Assembly (NCBI GenBank): GCA_022113835.1
Contig: JAILWY010000007.1
Location: 2,051,001-2,115,000 of the forward strand
Source: Atopsyche davidsoni
Lineage: Eukaryota; Arthropoda; Insecta; Trichoptera; Hydrobiosidae
Reading direction: 5' to 3'
Length of the DNA stretch: 64,000 nucleotides
Shown one piece after another: positions 1 to 11,524 of this stretch. Positions within the stretch are counted from its first letter, which is position 1; every line of letters begins with the position of its first letter. The translations under genes were made by a program, and so were the position numbers. Under the pieces are notes generated by a model. It did no database searches. It was given only the letters and a program-made list of their open reading frames with translations, and had not been told where the DNA came from.

Positions 1-215
1 CGGGCCGCTTATGGCTTATGGTGGGCGGCGCGGGAGGAAAGAAAAGCCGCCTGCGCGCTCGGCCCGGACCGGATCGGTCCCGAAATAGACGAGAAAAATC
101 CAGACGTATCGGGTTAAACCCGCCCGAGTCGCGGGACTATTTCCGACGTGCGCGCGAGTGTTGCCAGGCCGCGGGAAAAGCGCCCTACACGCGCAGCAAC
201 GCAACCGACAACCCA
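1..215. other. GC-rich CpG-rich island
   Basis: This segment is strongly GC- and CpG-rich and then drops abruptly into AT-rich sequence with homopolymer A runs. Short open frames exist on both strands but show no domain, signal peptide or codon pattern I recognise. It could be a non-coding element, a promoter region or the edge of an exon lying outside the window. Confidence 0.4.
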
Positions 216-754
216 GACATTTTTTGTAAAAATAATTTTGTGATCAAAAAAAAAACCGTGCATTGAACGTTTTGTATGACTACGATACACATACTTTGTG
301 AAACCATTTAAAAAAAAAATAATTAATAATAAAATAACGTCGTTTAGGGTTCAGTACGAGGCGACCACCTGTGCGCGCTCGCGCCTCACGTTCGTTTTGC
401 ATTCCCGAAGAGCCTCTATAGTAAACTCAGCCACTGGTGACTTGAATTAGATAATACCTATGTTGAATGAAATGCACAAAAAAAAGAGAACGGCAAAAAA
501 TCTCCTTTCAATCAGAGCACAGAGTATTTTTTCAGGAAGCGGTAGTTTTTCAGGTGCGCTGAATGAAATAAACATTTCAGAAATATCCGAGACTTAGTTT
601 TCCTTTGAAAAAAAAAAAATGTCGCTTCGTGTCAATATTACCGTGACCAGGGGAGAGGGCTCGCTGAAATTCACAATTTACCCGGCTGGAAGGATACTTC
701 ACACTAGATTGTTTTATAAAAAAAATTTACGTGAAACTATTATTTTAGAAGCAC
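216..754. other. AT-rich stretch, nothing recognised
   Basis: AT-rich sequence with runs of A and no repeat or gene I can name. A short GC-rich patch lies at 355-410. Confidence 0.4.
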
Positions 755-1180
755 AGCAGTATCGGGAGGGCGGCCGGACGGGGGATGTGGCACTTTTCTC
801 ACAACGATCACATACCGCCGAGCGACGCTCGGGACGACCTACGAAGGCACTTGCGGGCTCGCAGATTTCACTGGCGGGTATTCGAGGGCTTACCAAATAA
901 ATTAAAACTAGTTTAGAGAGTTAGTCGGAGCAGGCGGTGCGTTCGCTTAAGACCGCAGTGGCTACTGAGGCGGCCGGGGCGGCGCGGGCCGGGTACGCGG
1001 CCCGGCCGGCTATTCTGGGCCCCCGTGGGCGGCAGCCCCCGCCCCAGCCCCCGCCCCAGCCCCCTCCATCCTCCATCCCCCCCCTGCCTGCCCTCTACAC
1101 CCTCCCCACCCCTCCCTACCCCTCCCTGCCCCGCCACCCCTCACCCCTCGCCCCGCCGCCCCGCCCGCCCCCGATGTTTT
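755..1180. other. GC-rich island with C-rich tract
   Basis: GC-rich segment whose second half (1034-1173) is almost pure C-rich pyrimidine sequence made of runs of three to seven C. The opposite strand is therefore a long G-rich tract able in principle to form G-quadruplexes. The overlapping proline- or glycine-rich open frames are what this composition produces and are not evidence of a protein. Confidence 0.5.
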
Positions 1181-1274
1181 TTCTAGCAAACTTTTTGCAA
1201 TTATTATGTGTTGCGCTGTGATAGATAAACAGTAAAGAAAAAATAAAATAAAATAAAAAAAATACACCGAAGAA

Positions 1275-1345
1275 TTATTACATAACTAGAAATGTAGCCC
1301 GTCATAAAATGACGTATTCGATGAACGATGCAATAGTGTTTGAAC
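1275..1345 (+). repeat. Partial copy of the 39.46-kb repeat family
   Basis: The start of this segment matches 39455-39525 almost base for base, including the small stem-loop CGTCATAAAATGACG. Only about 70 bp are shared, so this is a truncated copy. The family is unclassified here. Confidence 0.55.
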
Positions 1346-1745
1346 ATATGTTTGGCTGACAATTAGATACACATATATTTTGAATAACCGGATATTAATT
1401 TCGAAAGCAAAGCCATTCTAGGAAATATCACATTTCGTGTCACAAACAACGAATCACTTTCACTGCACTGTTCTTTATTAGATGCGGTCTTTATCACGTT
1501 CAATTGTGCTATTCTTTTTTAATTACGTTTGCTGTGCATTTTAAGTTATTAATGATGTGATTAATAATTTCTAATACAACTAAAAAATAAAATTCGTACG
1601 AACACGTGGAAAATCACTCAAAAATATTCATTACGGGTTTATTATACAGGATCCGGCACTCGGTGTGTAGCCTATTCAAAAGGCTACAAATTCGGTTTGG
1701 AAATTGATTTTTACTTATTTCAAAGTACGGAATGTGTGAAAATAA

Positions 1746-2415
1746 TCAACAATTCAGAATCAATTCACTTTGTTTCAATGTGACCACCTTTTGCCTTGAC
1801 TGTGGCCTTGAGACGGTCAAAAAACGGACAATGGCTTCCTTCAGCGTCCTGAGGCTGGTGTATTTTTTAACTCGGACATTGGTCTTAGAAATGGCCCAGA
1901 GAGAATAATCCATTGGATTCGCGTCTGGTGAATTCGAGAGCCATTGTATGGTCGAAATGAAGTTCGGAACGTTGTTTTGCAGCCGTTCTTGGCTCACTCG
2001 CGCTTTGTGAGACGATGCCGAGTCTTGTTGATAGGTCCACGGTCTGGGACCGAAATGTTTGTCTGCCTTCAAAGCAGCCTCCAGAATACTTTCCCTATAA
2101 TATGTCGCATTTACTTTGACGCCAGGCTCAATGAAAACGATTGGAAAGCGCCCATCCGCGGTTACAGCGGCCCAAACCATTATTTGTGGCTGCTTTCTGG
2201 TGACCAACTGATGGCTCAAATTCTCGTATGAACGTTGGGTCAAGTAAACCTTATCACTTTGAGAGTTTACAAATTGCTCAAATGGGAAATTTTCCTCGTC
2301 AGAAAACACGATTGCTTTCGGCCAAGCGAAGCAACTCCTTCGCTCTCTCAAGTCCTACTTGTTGCTGCTTCGGTGTAAGATCATGCGCTTTTTGGAACTT
2401 GTAAGGGTTGTTCAT
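1746..2415 (-). pseudogene. maT-type (DD37D) Tc1/mariner transposase remnant
   Basis: The minus strand encodes the catalytic C-terminal two thirds of a Tc1/mariner superfamily transposase. A block beginning MNNPYKFQKAHDLTPKQQ (about 2415 down to 2310) matches the linker before the DDE domain. A one-base frameshift then leads into IVFSDEENF (first catalytic Asp), WTYQQD (second Asp) and NPMDYSLW (third Asp). I count 37 residues between the second and third Asp, the DD37D spacing of the maT clade. The DNA-binding N-terminus is missing, because other repeat sequence begins near 2440. The frame ends at 1746. The enzyme would cut and paste a TA-flanked element, but this copy is truncated and frameshifted and cannot be active. 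No confident terminal inverted repeat was found, though a possible end lies near 1647. Confidence 0.85.
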
Positions 2416-2443
2416 TCCTTGATGCCCCACATCCCAAGGCCAC

Positions 2444-2576
2444 AACCCACACCCCCAGACTTACATGGCCGGTGTACTGACCATTGTACTAACGAACCGC
2501 ATCCATTAATCGAGAATTTTTAACAATCATACTCTACATATGAACCAATGTGCCCGGCCCAAACAATATTTAAAAT
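2444..2576 (-). mobile_element. TIR element with tRNA-like centre, 5' half
   Basis: Read on the minus strand this contains the left terminal arm (GGCACATTGGTTCATATGTA) followed by a tRNA-like box A region (TGGTCAGTACACCGG). It breaks off at the start of box B near 2445. The same family recurs at 2578, 11525, 22330, 30615, 31301, 45553, 45972 and 47111. It is inverted relative to the next copy. Confidence 0.7.
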
Positions 2577-2577
2577 G

Positions 2578-2730
2578 GTCACAATACAATGGTCAGTACA
2601 CCGGCCGTGTAAGACAGAGGATGTGGGTTCAAATCCCACACAAATCACGATGATAATTTTCTGAGAATTTATTTAATCATCTTCTATATGTGAACTAGTG
2701 TGCCTAATCATATTTGTAATAATAATATTT
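2578..2730 (+). mobile_element. TIR element with tRNA-like centre, 3' half
   Basis: This copy runs from the box A-like region through a perfect pol III box B (GGTTCAAATCC at 2626-2636) into the right arm ending near GTGTGCCTAATCA. The right arm is the imperfect inverted repeat of the left arm seen in the preceding copy, over about 45 bp. The element therefore combines features of a tRNA-derived SINE and a MITE. Confidence 0.7.
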
Positions 2731-2844
2731 TGAATCATCATATTATATCAACGATATTGCTTTAATAAAAATCTAAAAAAAAATCAAGAATACATCATAC
2801 AGAAAATAAATCATATACAACTGAAAATTGCTTCGTCGTACTTG

Positions 2845-2935
2845 GCTTCGATATACTCGTGCTTCATGGTTTTTTAATGGGAAAAATAGTGTAGTGGGTT
2901 CTTCTACACCGCAAAGCCTGCGCCCAATAGCATAC
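2845..2935 (-). repeat. Fragment of LINE-tail-sharing repeat
   Basis: Minus-strand fragment of the family best seen at 40445-40705. It contains the shared block GTGTAGAAGAACCCACTAC followed by the 'ccatgaa' segment. Confidence 0.6.
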
Positions 2936-2939
2936 GCAC

Positions 2940-4025
2940 AATGATTTAATATTTATTCAAAAGTTGTTTTTCTTCTGTATATTTATTATTTCAACACACG
3001 CAAATGACAAAGTGTTACAGAGAAAAACAATGATTGTAAGAAGTTATTAGATTGTTTTCAATGCCTAATGAATTTACGTTTATGGAAGCGATTTTTTTTT
3101 TTAAGCTTTGTATGTAGCAGCGTTATGTTGCGCAATCATTAACGCAATTATAGTCAGTCTGTAATAAGAGCTTAGACGCAATATTAATTTTTCAACTTCA
3201 AAAGGTTAATATGTGATATTTGCTATGCTACATTTTAGGATAAATTTCCGACATTTTGGTCCCAGTTTTATGGTGATTTCATGGGTTTTTTTCTGAATCT
3301 TTCTGGTGCCTCATCGTAGATAAAAGCGAAATATATGTACAGTAAAAAACATGCTTTAGCGTTAAAATAATAAAAAAAATTATCACACAAAAATATATAA
3401 CAGCAGTGACAAATCGATTCATTTGTGAGTAAAATAAGAAAAATTCCTTGTGTTTTGCCAGAATGTATATTATTTATTTTTTTATTTGCGATGAATAACT
3501 TACAACATACGCGAGTAAAGAAAATGGAAAATTTTCGTTTCATGGATTAGAGTGCTGTTTTTGCATATTTTGTGATTATGTTCATTGCTAGTTCTGGTAA
3601 TGCATTGCAAAACAGAATGATTGATTGAAGTTGGAAAGAAAAATTTTAATTTCAGTGATTTTCCGTCGGTTTAAATTTACGAATAACGACATTGATTCGT
3701 GAAATGTTTAGTTTATTTTTTGCAAGCTTTTTACTGCATTGGGCTTTTTGACAGACTGATGGACGTTTTCGTTATAAATACAATTTTATATATTTTTTTA
3801 CAAAAATAACTAACGACACGAGAGGTCTTATGTCATTGCGTCTATATTGAGAAGAATAAATTACTAAATTTATAAAACAATTATTTTTGACTTAGAGACT
3901 TCTACGATTTTAACGATAATATATTTGAAGTGTTGTAATTTTTTGCTACTAAAAAAACTTGTATTGACACATGCAATGTCAAAACAAATCGTTTTGAAGC
4001 AAACTTAAATAGGTTTCAGCTCAAT
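2940..4025. other. AT-rich stretch, nothing recognised
   Basis: No gene, repeat family or structured element recognised. Open frames here are short and low complexity. Confidence 0.4.
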
Positions 4026-4029
4026 GACA

Positions 4030-4112
4030 TCAGTTAGGGATTCGTCTGTCAGATCAGGGATCAATTCGGGGACCTTGTGTCTTATAACCACTGAGCCAAC
4101 CAAATTAATAAT
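4030..4112 (-). repeat. tRNA-derived SINE head
   Basis: On the minus strand TGGCTCAGTGGTTA is an excellent pol III box A, followed at tRNA-like spacing by a degenerate box B (GAATTGATCCC). The arms do not pair well enough for a working tRNA, so a SINE head or tRNA pseudogene fits best. Confidence 0.55.
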
Positions 4113-4840
4113 TCAAAATATTTTTTTATAATATCACGTTTTGGTTAAAACAACGAGAATCTCAAGAATTTAAAAAATCTATTTTATTTTATGCGGTTGA
4201 TTTATTTTACTCTCATCATAAATGCATTTTTTTACTATACATATATATATTACTTTTTGTAATATATAAAAAAAACCAGTATTCCTTCGGTATATTTAAA
4301 AAAAATATATTTTCGATTCATATAATATATATATTCAAAATTTTTGACAGAAAGTACTTATTGGGATTTAATTTTCGGTTGACCACTACCTTCCGATTTT
4401 ACCAGAACTACTATAACGTAATAAAGTAGTAAATATTCTTATCATTTCCCTGTAATAATTAACTATTTAACAGATACACATTAAGCCAGATGCATTCAAG
4501 ATTAAAAATAAATTTCGTACCTAAAAAAGTGAAGGATTTTTGAAAATCTTAAAATATAAACATGGGTTAATTTTTTGAGAAAATGTTGATAAAATTCTTG
4601 ATAAATTGAACACTTATAATAAAGACACAAAGCCGAAATAATCAGTAGGAAATATATATATATTTGCTTGCAGTTACATCTAAAACATATCATTAGATTT
4701 TTATTCAGATTTTCCGCGTTTGGACATCACCGCTTGTGAAATATATTTTCTACTATTATAAAAAATGGTGACTTTGATCGTAAGTAGATTATTAATATTT
4801 GATATAATTCAAAGTTGACCTGATTTTGAATTTTCAAGTA
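4113..4840. other. AT-rich stretch, nothing recognised
   Basis: Very AT-rich sequence with short TA runs near 4235 and 4325. Nothing recognised. Confidence 0.4.
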
Positions 4841-4844
4841 GTAT

Positions 4845-4940
4845 TTAAATCTGGAAGTTAAGCGATGTTTCCCAACGACTAGAGCCTTGGCATGGATTCC
4901 TGAAGATAACTCCCGCCCGGCTTGCAGAAACTCGGCTCGG
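4845..4940 (+). repeat. Possible 5S rRNA-derived SINE head
   Basis: The string GGAAGTTAAGC followed about 25 bp later by ACTAGAGCCTTGGCATGG resembles the internal control region of 5S rRNA (AGTTAAGC, then TAGTACTTGGATGGG). This would make it a SINE3-type head. The match is partial and an accidental resemblance is possible. Confidence 0.3.
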
Positions 4941-4999
4941 GAGGTTAATCGAGACGTTTTCGTGTTAATTTATTATATTTGATGAAACAATTGTAGCAA

Positions 5000-5095
5000 T
5001 AAGTCACTCTCGGTAGTTCAGTGGTGGGAATGCCCGATTCTTGGCAGAGGCAAGACACTCAGTCCAGACTAGAGAGTGATTACTGAAATACGGGA
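5000..5095 (+). repeat. Weak tRNA-like segment
   Basis: TAGTTCAGTGGTGG resembles a box A but no convincing box B follows. It may be a decayed SINE head. Confidence 0.22.
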
Positions 5096-5099
5096 TTTT

Positions 5100-5975
5100 C
5101 AGGAGTCACAGTATTTACAGGTTAATTAACGACAGAACCACTGTAGACGAAAGGATTTAAAATTTACAAATTATTGTTACGCTATGAGAAGAAAAATATT
5201 GACATTTTTTCAAATAAGTTTACTTTGTGCTTGATATTGTTGCATCGCACAAAATGTAATCGATACGAAGTTATATAAGTAATACTTTTAAAATCTATAC
5301 AAACTACTCGGATTAAAATAGCATATTAAAAGAATTCGCGTAGATTTTCCGAGTCAAGTAGTCTTGACAGGTTCCCTCAACTCGATTCTCCATGCTCTAC
5401 ATTTGTCATGTGACAGACGAGGAAGACGTTTATTTATAACAGGCTTTGATGTCAATTTTAATAGATTTCAAAATTATTTACATCATTAAAAAAAAGTACA
5501 GATATTTAGTACACCTAATAAATATTAACTACCGGCACACCGACCAGATTATCTGAGATAAATGTCAAAATACATTCTTGTAACATACACTTTTAGTTTT
5601 AAGAGGCAAGACCCTGTGTGCGGTGATTTATATAAGAGTATAATATTATTGTTACTTCTTAATATTATAAACAGACGTAATTATAAGATAATTTTAATTA
5701 TACCTTGGTTCAATTTATATGCAGTCTTTCGTGCATAGCATGCCCTCACGCAGATGGAAACTTCACAATATTATCTCTCCACAAACTTAAAATTTTCCTA
5801 TGTTCTCGCAATAACAGCATAAAAGCCATAAAGATTACATCTGGGCTGATGGCGGACCGTTCTCTGTGTAATCTCATTTATTTAATTGTCACTTTATTTT
5901 TGTACATTGAAAGCTGATTTTTTTAACATAATATTACAAAAAGTATACATTTTACTAAACTATTTTTTATTAATT
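5100..5975. other. AT-rich stretch, nothing recognised
   Basis: No repeat family or coding signal recognised. Confidence 0.4.
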
Positions 5976-5980
5976 AATTA

Positions 5981-6366
5981 CCGTTATTTTTTAAGGTAAA
6001 ATAAAGTCATGAAAATGTCAGAAAATTTGATAAATTAACGACTTTCCAAAACCAAAGTTTGTTAAAGTTTTTTCCTTTTTTAATTTTATAACTAATCCCT
6101 TGTCGTAGGTTTATATGCAATCTTTTAATTTCGATTTAAAAAAAAAGATATCTAAATGCATAGGGTTCTAGATTTGTCGGTCATAATGATCCTAAAATGA
6201 CTCCAAAACTTCAATCGGAAAAACACATATTTATTATATTAAAAGTAAATTTATATGAAATAAAAAAAACTTCAATGTAGAAGAAGGAATATATCTAACT
6301 TTTGACATTAATATTTTTTCTATCAGTGTAGTAGATTTTTCGCAAAAAATTATCAAAATAACTCGA
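5981..6366 (+). repeat. 370-bp interspersed repeat, copy 1
   Basis: This is the reverse complement of sequence at 46560-46945 and 63470-63850. Shared blocks include the start (near AACGACTTT), CTTCAATCGGAAAAACACAT, and the end near TTTTTCGCAAAAAATTATC. No terminal inverted repeats, tail or coding content were seen, so the class is unknown. Confidence 0.7.
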
Positions 6367-6399
6367 AAATGGACCCATCAGATGGATCCGCCTCAATAA

Positions 6400-6592
6400 G
6401 GCAATAATGATCCTAAATTGACTCCTAAACTTCAATCGGGAAAACACGTATTTATCATATTAAAAGTAAATTTATATGAAATAAAAAAAATTTATATGTA
6501 AAAGAAGAAATGTATCTAACTTTTGGCATTAAAATTTTTTCTACCAGTGCAGTAGATTTTTTGCAAAAAATGATCAAAAAACTCGAAAATGC
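6400..6592 (+). repeat. 370-bp interspersed repeat, copy 2 (3' half)
   Basis: A tandem partial duplicate of the second half of the preceding copy, about 227 bp downstream. The two differ at scattered positions, so the duplication is not very recent. Confidence 0.75.
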
Positions 6593-6599
6593 ACCCATC

Positions 6600-6700
6600 A
6601 GAGCCCCCAGGGGTGACCCGGTGGCGCAGCATCCACCCACCGGGTGAATCATTTGATAATCTGCTAATCTCGTCTGCCGGTCACTTTCCATCCTCCGCCA
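6600..6700. other. Short GC-rich island
   Basis: GC-rich patch directly after the duplicated repeat, with the local inverted repeat CACCGGGTGA. Possible conserved non-coding element. No coding evidence. Confidence 0.3.
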
Positions 6701-6775
6701 ACACCACCAAAGTCAAGCTTATTTTTAAATTACGTAACGCCCGTTGCTCATCAACACTTTGTGTGATTTGTTTAT

Positions 6776-7775
6776 CTGCTGTTGATTGCTCCGATTATGT
6801 ATTGCCGGGTGAAAGCCAAGTGCGAGTAAATGCGTCATTCGGGGCTCAAACAGTTACTTAGGAACTTCAGTTTATATTTAACCGCAGTTAATTAAATACC
6901 GTAAAATAAATAGATATAACTAGCCGCATTCTTCTTCTTCTGGTGGCTCTCCTCACAGCAGGTTGGTGACCGTTTCATTGAACATATTTCTAACTAATTC
7001 GGCTGTACTTCCGACTTTTAACCACTCCTTCCAATCTACGATTCTTCTTTGGACAATCAGCTGGAGGATGCTATTGTTAAAATATGAGAGGAATTCCACT
7101 TCTTTACCAACGTCAAGAGCTCTCGTTGCAAGACTCTCTCATTTGTAATGAGGTCAACCCATGGTATTTTAAGGATTCTCCTATACAGCCACATTTCTGC
7201 CGCCTTAATTCTTCGCAAGCTTCAACTCAATAAAGGAGAACTGAAACGACATAACACTTGGTTAATTGTTATATCTCTTGAGCATAATGAGAGTGGATCA
7301 TACGGATTTTTTTCAGCTGTACTCCTTTTACGTGTTACGTATTTTATTTATTCACAAAATATATTAAGAACTTAATTACCTCAAAGAGAACGTCATTCGG
7401 AATTTCGATAACCCAACACCTTATTAAGGCATCAGAAATGGAATATTCATTTACCTATAAGTATAAAAAATATATATATTTGGTTCTGATTATTCACTGC
7501 GGATTTTGATTCCTGTTTATTTTCCTTTACATATAAAGTTTATTAGTTTATGTAGCCGATTCCTTTAATCTGGGTATAAGCTAAGTGTGAGTGCGTCATT
7601 TAGTATTTAGACAGCTCGACGCTTTATTAGTGCTTAGGATATGGACCATGTGAATTTAACTGTTAGTACCAAGAAAATTAAAATTAAAATATTTATTACT
7701 TATCTGTTGTCGATTGTTCCAATAGCTTATTTCTGGGTACAAGCCAAGTGCGTCATTTGGAATTTAACCAGCGTT
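6776..7775 (+). repeat. Three diverged copies of an 80-90 bp repeat
   Basis: Related segments occur near 6776-6861, 7550-7630 and 7700-7765. Each has 'tgttg/gcc..gatt', a 'gggt(g/a)(a/c)aagc(c/t)aagtg' core and 'gcgtcatt(c/t)'. A decayed LINE tail on the opposite strand sits between the first and second copies. Confidence 0.5.
6945..7225 (-). pseudogene. Non-LTR retrotransposon RT C-terminal remnant
   Basis: The minus strand reads AEMWLYRRILKIPWVDLITN, the conserved block after the reverse transcriptase domain of many LINEs, and then NERVLQRELLTLVKK before a stop. A second segment (LQLIVQ, then TAELVRNMFNETVTNLL and a stop) is the C-terminus with part of the 'GRRR..W..NLR' block deleted. The protein would copy the element's RNA by target-primed reverse transcription. 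This piece is only the last 80-90 codons, with an internal deletion and stops, so it is dead. The same family's tail recurs at 9441, 13035 and 42540. Confidence 0.75.
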
Positions 7776-7779
7776 GCTC

Positions 7780-8635
7780 CTTATAAGTAGCTTGGATACA
7801 TGTTTTATTTGTTTAGCTACTAATCGGTCGCGATACTCAATAAATTAATAATCGTTTTAGAATTTGTTGGTATAAAAGTCTGATTAACCGTATTTATTAC
7901 GCTATGAACCTCGAACGTGTTTACTTGTTGATGCAATCAAACTATTTATACTTGACCCTGTGAAATTGTGGATCAATCTAATTGTCCCAGTTCTAAGGAA
8001 GACTGGGTCGATGATGAGAAGCCCAAGGATCCAGGCCAGTCTGGTGGACCTCAGGTATGTCTGAGGAAAACGACAACGTGGAAGACTCACAGCTGGAGTC
8101 ATGATGCTATGTTTGGACGGAGAATGATTTTCCTAATGAGACGACCTAAATCCAAATATCTAAATTGACAAATATTTATTATAGACACTATATTTCGCAA
8201 CTCACTGTATCGTTTTAAAATTAATATTTAGTGATGTTTTCGTTTTTTGATTTTTGGACGCGACTAGTTTTGCCAGCAGTTGGAATTATTATTTTAATAT
8301 AAATATTATAGTGGAATACCACCAAGTAAGTTATGTCAAAAATATATAATTTACTTGTAAATTAGCGGTGTTTGAAGCAAGATCTTTTTTCCAGCATCCA
8401 TAAAATATTACGATAATATATAAGATGATCAGGTGGGTAGGGGATTTTTTTTATGAGCACTTTCTCCTTTCAAGGCTGAAATGCAATTGAAATGCAAAAG
8501 CGCTCACAAACAAAAAATATCATATAAAGCCGGTCTGTCGTGGATTCAACAACATATCTTAAAAATAAAACATGCATAATGTTTGACAACAACTTAGTAA
8601 ATAAGCTAAAAATATACGAAATCTTTAATTCTCAA
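7780..8635. other. AT-rich stretch with one possible exon-like patch
   Basis: Mostly unremarkable. At 7968-8055 a short open frame (MDQSNCPSSKEDWVDDEKPK and onward) ends in CAG|GTATGT, a good splice-donor match, but I found no matching acceptor or recognisable domain. I do not call it a gene. Confidence 0.3.
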
Positions 8636-8639
8636 TGGC

Positions 8640-8870
8640 GTCTCGGGGTATTCTTTGACCTGCCTATTCCTGTTTTAATTTACTCTGAGAATTTACGACA
8701 ACACTCTCCCAGGGTCTGACGCAGCATCTGCTCGCGTCCATCATGGCCGAAGAGCTCTGGCGCCACCATGCTGATGATGGAAGATGACGATAATCCTAGG
8801 GATTCTTGTGAATATTATTCACGTGTCAGGAATTCTGATTCCTGGAACTACGTTTAGTTACGTCACATCT
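8640..8870. other. GC-rich island
   Basis: GC-elevated segment between AT-rich flanks, with a near-palindrome around CACGTG at 8828. No coding pattern recognised. Confidence 0.3.
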
Positions 8871-9244
8871 AAATTTATTTTTATATTTTATGCATTAAAT
8901 TTAAAAGCCCAGCTTGCTTTAGTAGTAAAATATATTATTGAATAAAAAATTAATAATAATATTTGAAGTCGCAGAAAAATAATGCAAAAACGTGAAAAAA
9001 ATTATTTTTATATTCTAAAATGCAGCTTTTGGATTATCTCCAGTTACACAGTTAAGTGTGATTAATGTCACTTTCAATTCAATAAAAGTCAATGAAACAT
9101 ACAAGCTTTTGATTTAAGTGCAGTTACAAAATTATAACATTTATTCGGGATAATATGCGGCGAGAGAAATCGAAGCGTTGTTTCAGGAGAGCCTGAAAAA
9201 GCGTGGAAAATCTCGAAAAAAATATTGTGATCTCCTAGCCGCTT

Positions 9245-9440
9245 GGCTATTCCAGTCACGAAGTGTGCCGTGCGGGGAGCGGATGGACCTGCAGACTATT
9301 TCAGGGGGACCTTGCAGCGCTGACAGCTCGGACGCTGCTGAACCAGATCCAGAAATACCTTGCGTCAGGGCGAACCCTCGGCTGGATCCACCAGCTCCTG
9401 CCGTCAATCGCAGACTACAAGAACGGAAATCCAAGTGATA
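9245..9440. other. GC-rich segment upstream of a LINE tail
   Basis: GC-rich block with overlapping open frames on both strands and no recognised domain. It runs directly into the LINE-derived block at 9441 and could be more of that element or a separate element. Confidence 0.3.
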
Positions 9441-9595
9441 ATCCAAGAAAAAGAGGCATTGGGAGGAGAAAGTTTACGTGGATGCGGAACTTGTGCCAGT
9501 GGCTGGAAAATGAATGTTCAATGAGATGGTCACTAAACTCCTCTGAGGAAAAACTGTTTACCTGGGGACCTCTTGATCAAAGTTCCACGGTCTAA
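9441..9595 (+). pseudogene. LINE C-terminal remnant
   Basis: The frame reads PRKRGIGRRKFTWMRNLCQW then LEN, the basic 'GRRR..W..NLR.W' block at the C-terminus of many non-LTR retrotransposon polymerases. After one shift it continues as the FNEMVTKLL-stop tail seen in the minus-strand copy at 6945. Only the extreme 3' end is present. The LINE clade cannot be told from so short a piece. Confidence 0.65.
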
Positions 9596-9599
9596 CCAG

Positions 9600-10245
9600 T
9601 GAGTCAAAAATAAAACCAATCGTATTTATTTCCTTAAGCAACCTTTACGGCTAGACATCTATAAACAATATAATTGAATGCTGGGAATAATCGTAATAAG
9701 CCTTCAGTAAACCAAGGTTTAGGCAAATGTGGTTTGGACTACATACGGTTAGATTAAGATTTAATCATCACAAAAATAATAACGCAGTCATCACAATCTT
9801 GTATAATACACACGGTTCGATCTATTTCAGAATTTTAGAGCTAATATGAATATATTTTTATTTTATTAATACGTTTCTTTATAATTTATTAGCGATTTTA
9901 TAACTGAGTTTTTTTTATCGATAGCCTCTGTTATTCCATTAGCGAACAGCATTCCGAGGCGTACAAACGTTCGGATAATTCGCATGTTTCTTACAAGTGG
10001 CAGGCAAACTACATAAATATAAATAGCATCAACTGCTGCTCAGTGTTCGCTTTCATCTTTACTTGGATTGAACGAGCAGTATAAGCAGAATTACCAACTT
10101 TCCACTGGGATAGAGCAAAACCACACCCCGTCTGGCCAACAACGCAACGGGAGATAAACACACTCTGTTTTGTTTGGAATTTATAATGTTTACGTTATAT
10201 TATTTAACCCTTAACACAACAATGAATTTTCAATGTTTTATTAAT
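9600..10245. other. AT-rich stretch, nothing recognised
   Basis: No family or coding signal recognised. A moderately GC-rich patch at 10075-10155 is unclassified. Confidence 0.4.
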
Positions 10246-10249
10246 TTTT

Positions 10250-10390
10250 ATAATGCTATTGAGCAGCAGCAATACGCAGACTTTTTTTTCCAATATAAAA
10301 CTGCGGTGTAGAAGGACCCACTACACTATTTTCCCATTAGAAAACCATGAACACTGCCTAGCCCCTATGAGGTGAGGCACTTGATGAAGA
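10250..10390 (+). repeat. LINE-tail-sharing repeat, 3' part
   Basis: Contains the family blocks CAATACGCAGAC, AATATAAAACTGCGGTGTAG, AAGGACCCACTACACTATTT and AACCATGAACACTG, ending in a shortened 'gaggtgaggcacttgatgaag' tail. The 5' third of the family is missing. Confidence 0.7.
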
Positions 10391-10394
10391 TTAA

Positions 10395-10995
10395 TTTTTA
10401 TTTGATATTACTTTTAACAAGAATTCAAAATGTAAAAATTATTAATAAAAAAACATATCCACTGTATGTATAAAAAAAAACAAAACGTTTGGGATTTCTC
10501 TGTCACAAAGTTTTATTTTACATTGTGAATATTTTTTTAATTAAAATTTTCATTCAATTATACAGTTTCCAAGTATTAAAAATGAAGATATAATATTTGA
10601 GTTATTTTAGGTACAATTTTTTTTTGACATATTCGAAAATTTTACACGACTGTCAATAATCTAAGGTAGTATAAATAATTGTGATTTTAACGTGTGGTCT
10701 GAAAAGTGTTAACACCCACAGAATTAACTCTAAAATATTTCTTTTCTAGGAAAACATATGAAATTGATATTGCGTGTTTATTTATATAAATTTAAAAAAT
10801 ACGCGGCCTCCTGAGCGCAGCGCGGCTCCATTCTATTTCACAAAATCCACAGAGCGTATCAACGGAAACGAAGGCATTTTTCTGTTGATTAATAATAATT
10901 GTACCAACTTAATAAATTTAAAAAAAGACAGCATGTAATAACGTATATTATATGCTGGTAATATTTTAGGTTTGTTATAGTTTTGCTACTTGCTT
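10395..10995. other. AT-rich stretch, nothing recognised
   Basis: AT-rich, with a small GC patch at 10800-10860. Nothing recognised. Confidence 0.4.
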
Positions 10996-10999
10996 CGAC

Positions 11000-11512
11000 C
11001 ACTGGGATTTGCGTCGCGCTGACGTTGCGCTTTTTCAGTGGCAGTCTACATTTTATTGTTTTATAATAAGTCTCAATGGACAGAGGCTTTTTTATTTTGC
11101 ACGAATACGATCACTAATAGATAATAATATCACCTATTCCAAAAAGTGGTTGAAACGCTTCAGAAGTGACGATTTCGACACTGAGGACGAAGAGCGCTCC
11201 GGAAGACCAAAAACAAACATTATTGGATGCAGATGATAAACGGAATGCGGAAGCATTAAACATACCTCGCCAAGGTATTTCTAAGCGTTTACATGCCATG
11301 GGAAAAAATCAAAGGGAAGGACAATGGGTGCTGCACTGCGAGACAGATGGAAATTCGATTTTGCGGCATGAAAGAAAGAGTTTCCTGCATCGAATTGTTA
11401 CTGGCGATGAGAAGTGGATATATTTGGAATCGGGAGAAATGGCAAAAATGTGTACTCTAGCAAGGGACGATACTTATGATAAACCATTTTATGTATATTG
11501 TTTTTAAGAATT
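11000..11512 (+). pseudogene. mariner transposase N-terminal and mid remnant
   Basis: Frames here match mariner transposases in order. WLKRFRSDDFDTEDEERSGR (11147-11209) is the end of the DNA-binding half. After frame changes come GISKRLHAMGKNQREGQWV (second helix-turn-helix and linker) and FLHRIVTGDEKWIY, where the Asp at 11406-11408 is the first catalytic residue. Sequence stops resembling mariner soon after, so the second and third catalytic Asp are missing. Frameshifts and an internal deletion separate the blocks. The intact protein is usually about 345 residues, and fewer than 170 are represented here. Confidence 0.82.
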
Positions 11513-11524
11513 TTCATTGTTAAA

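Noticed and set aside
937..1267. Overlapping Pro-rich and Gly-rich open frames on both strands
   Set aside because: They are products of the C-rich tract at 1034-1173.
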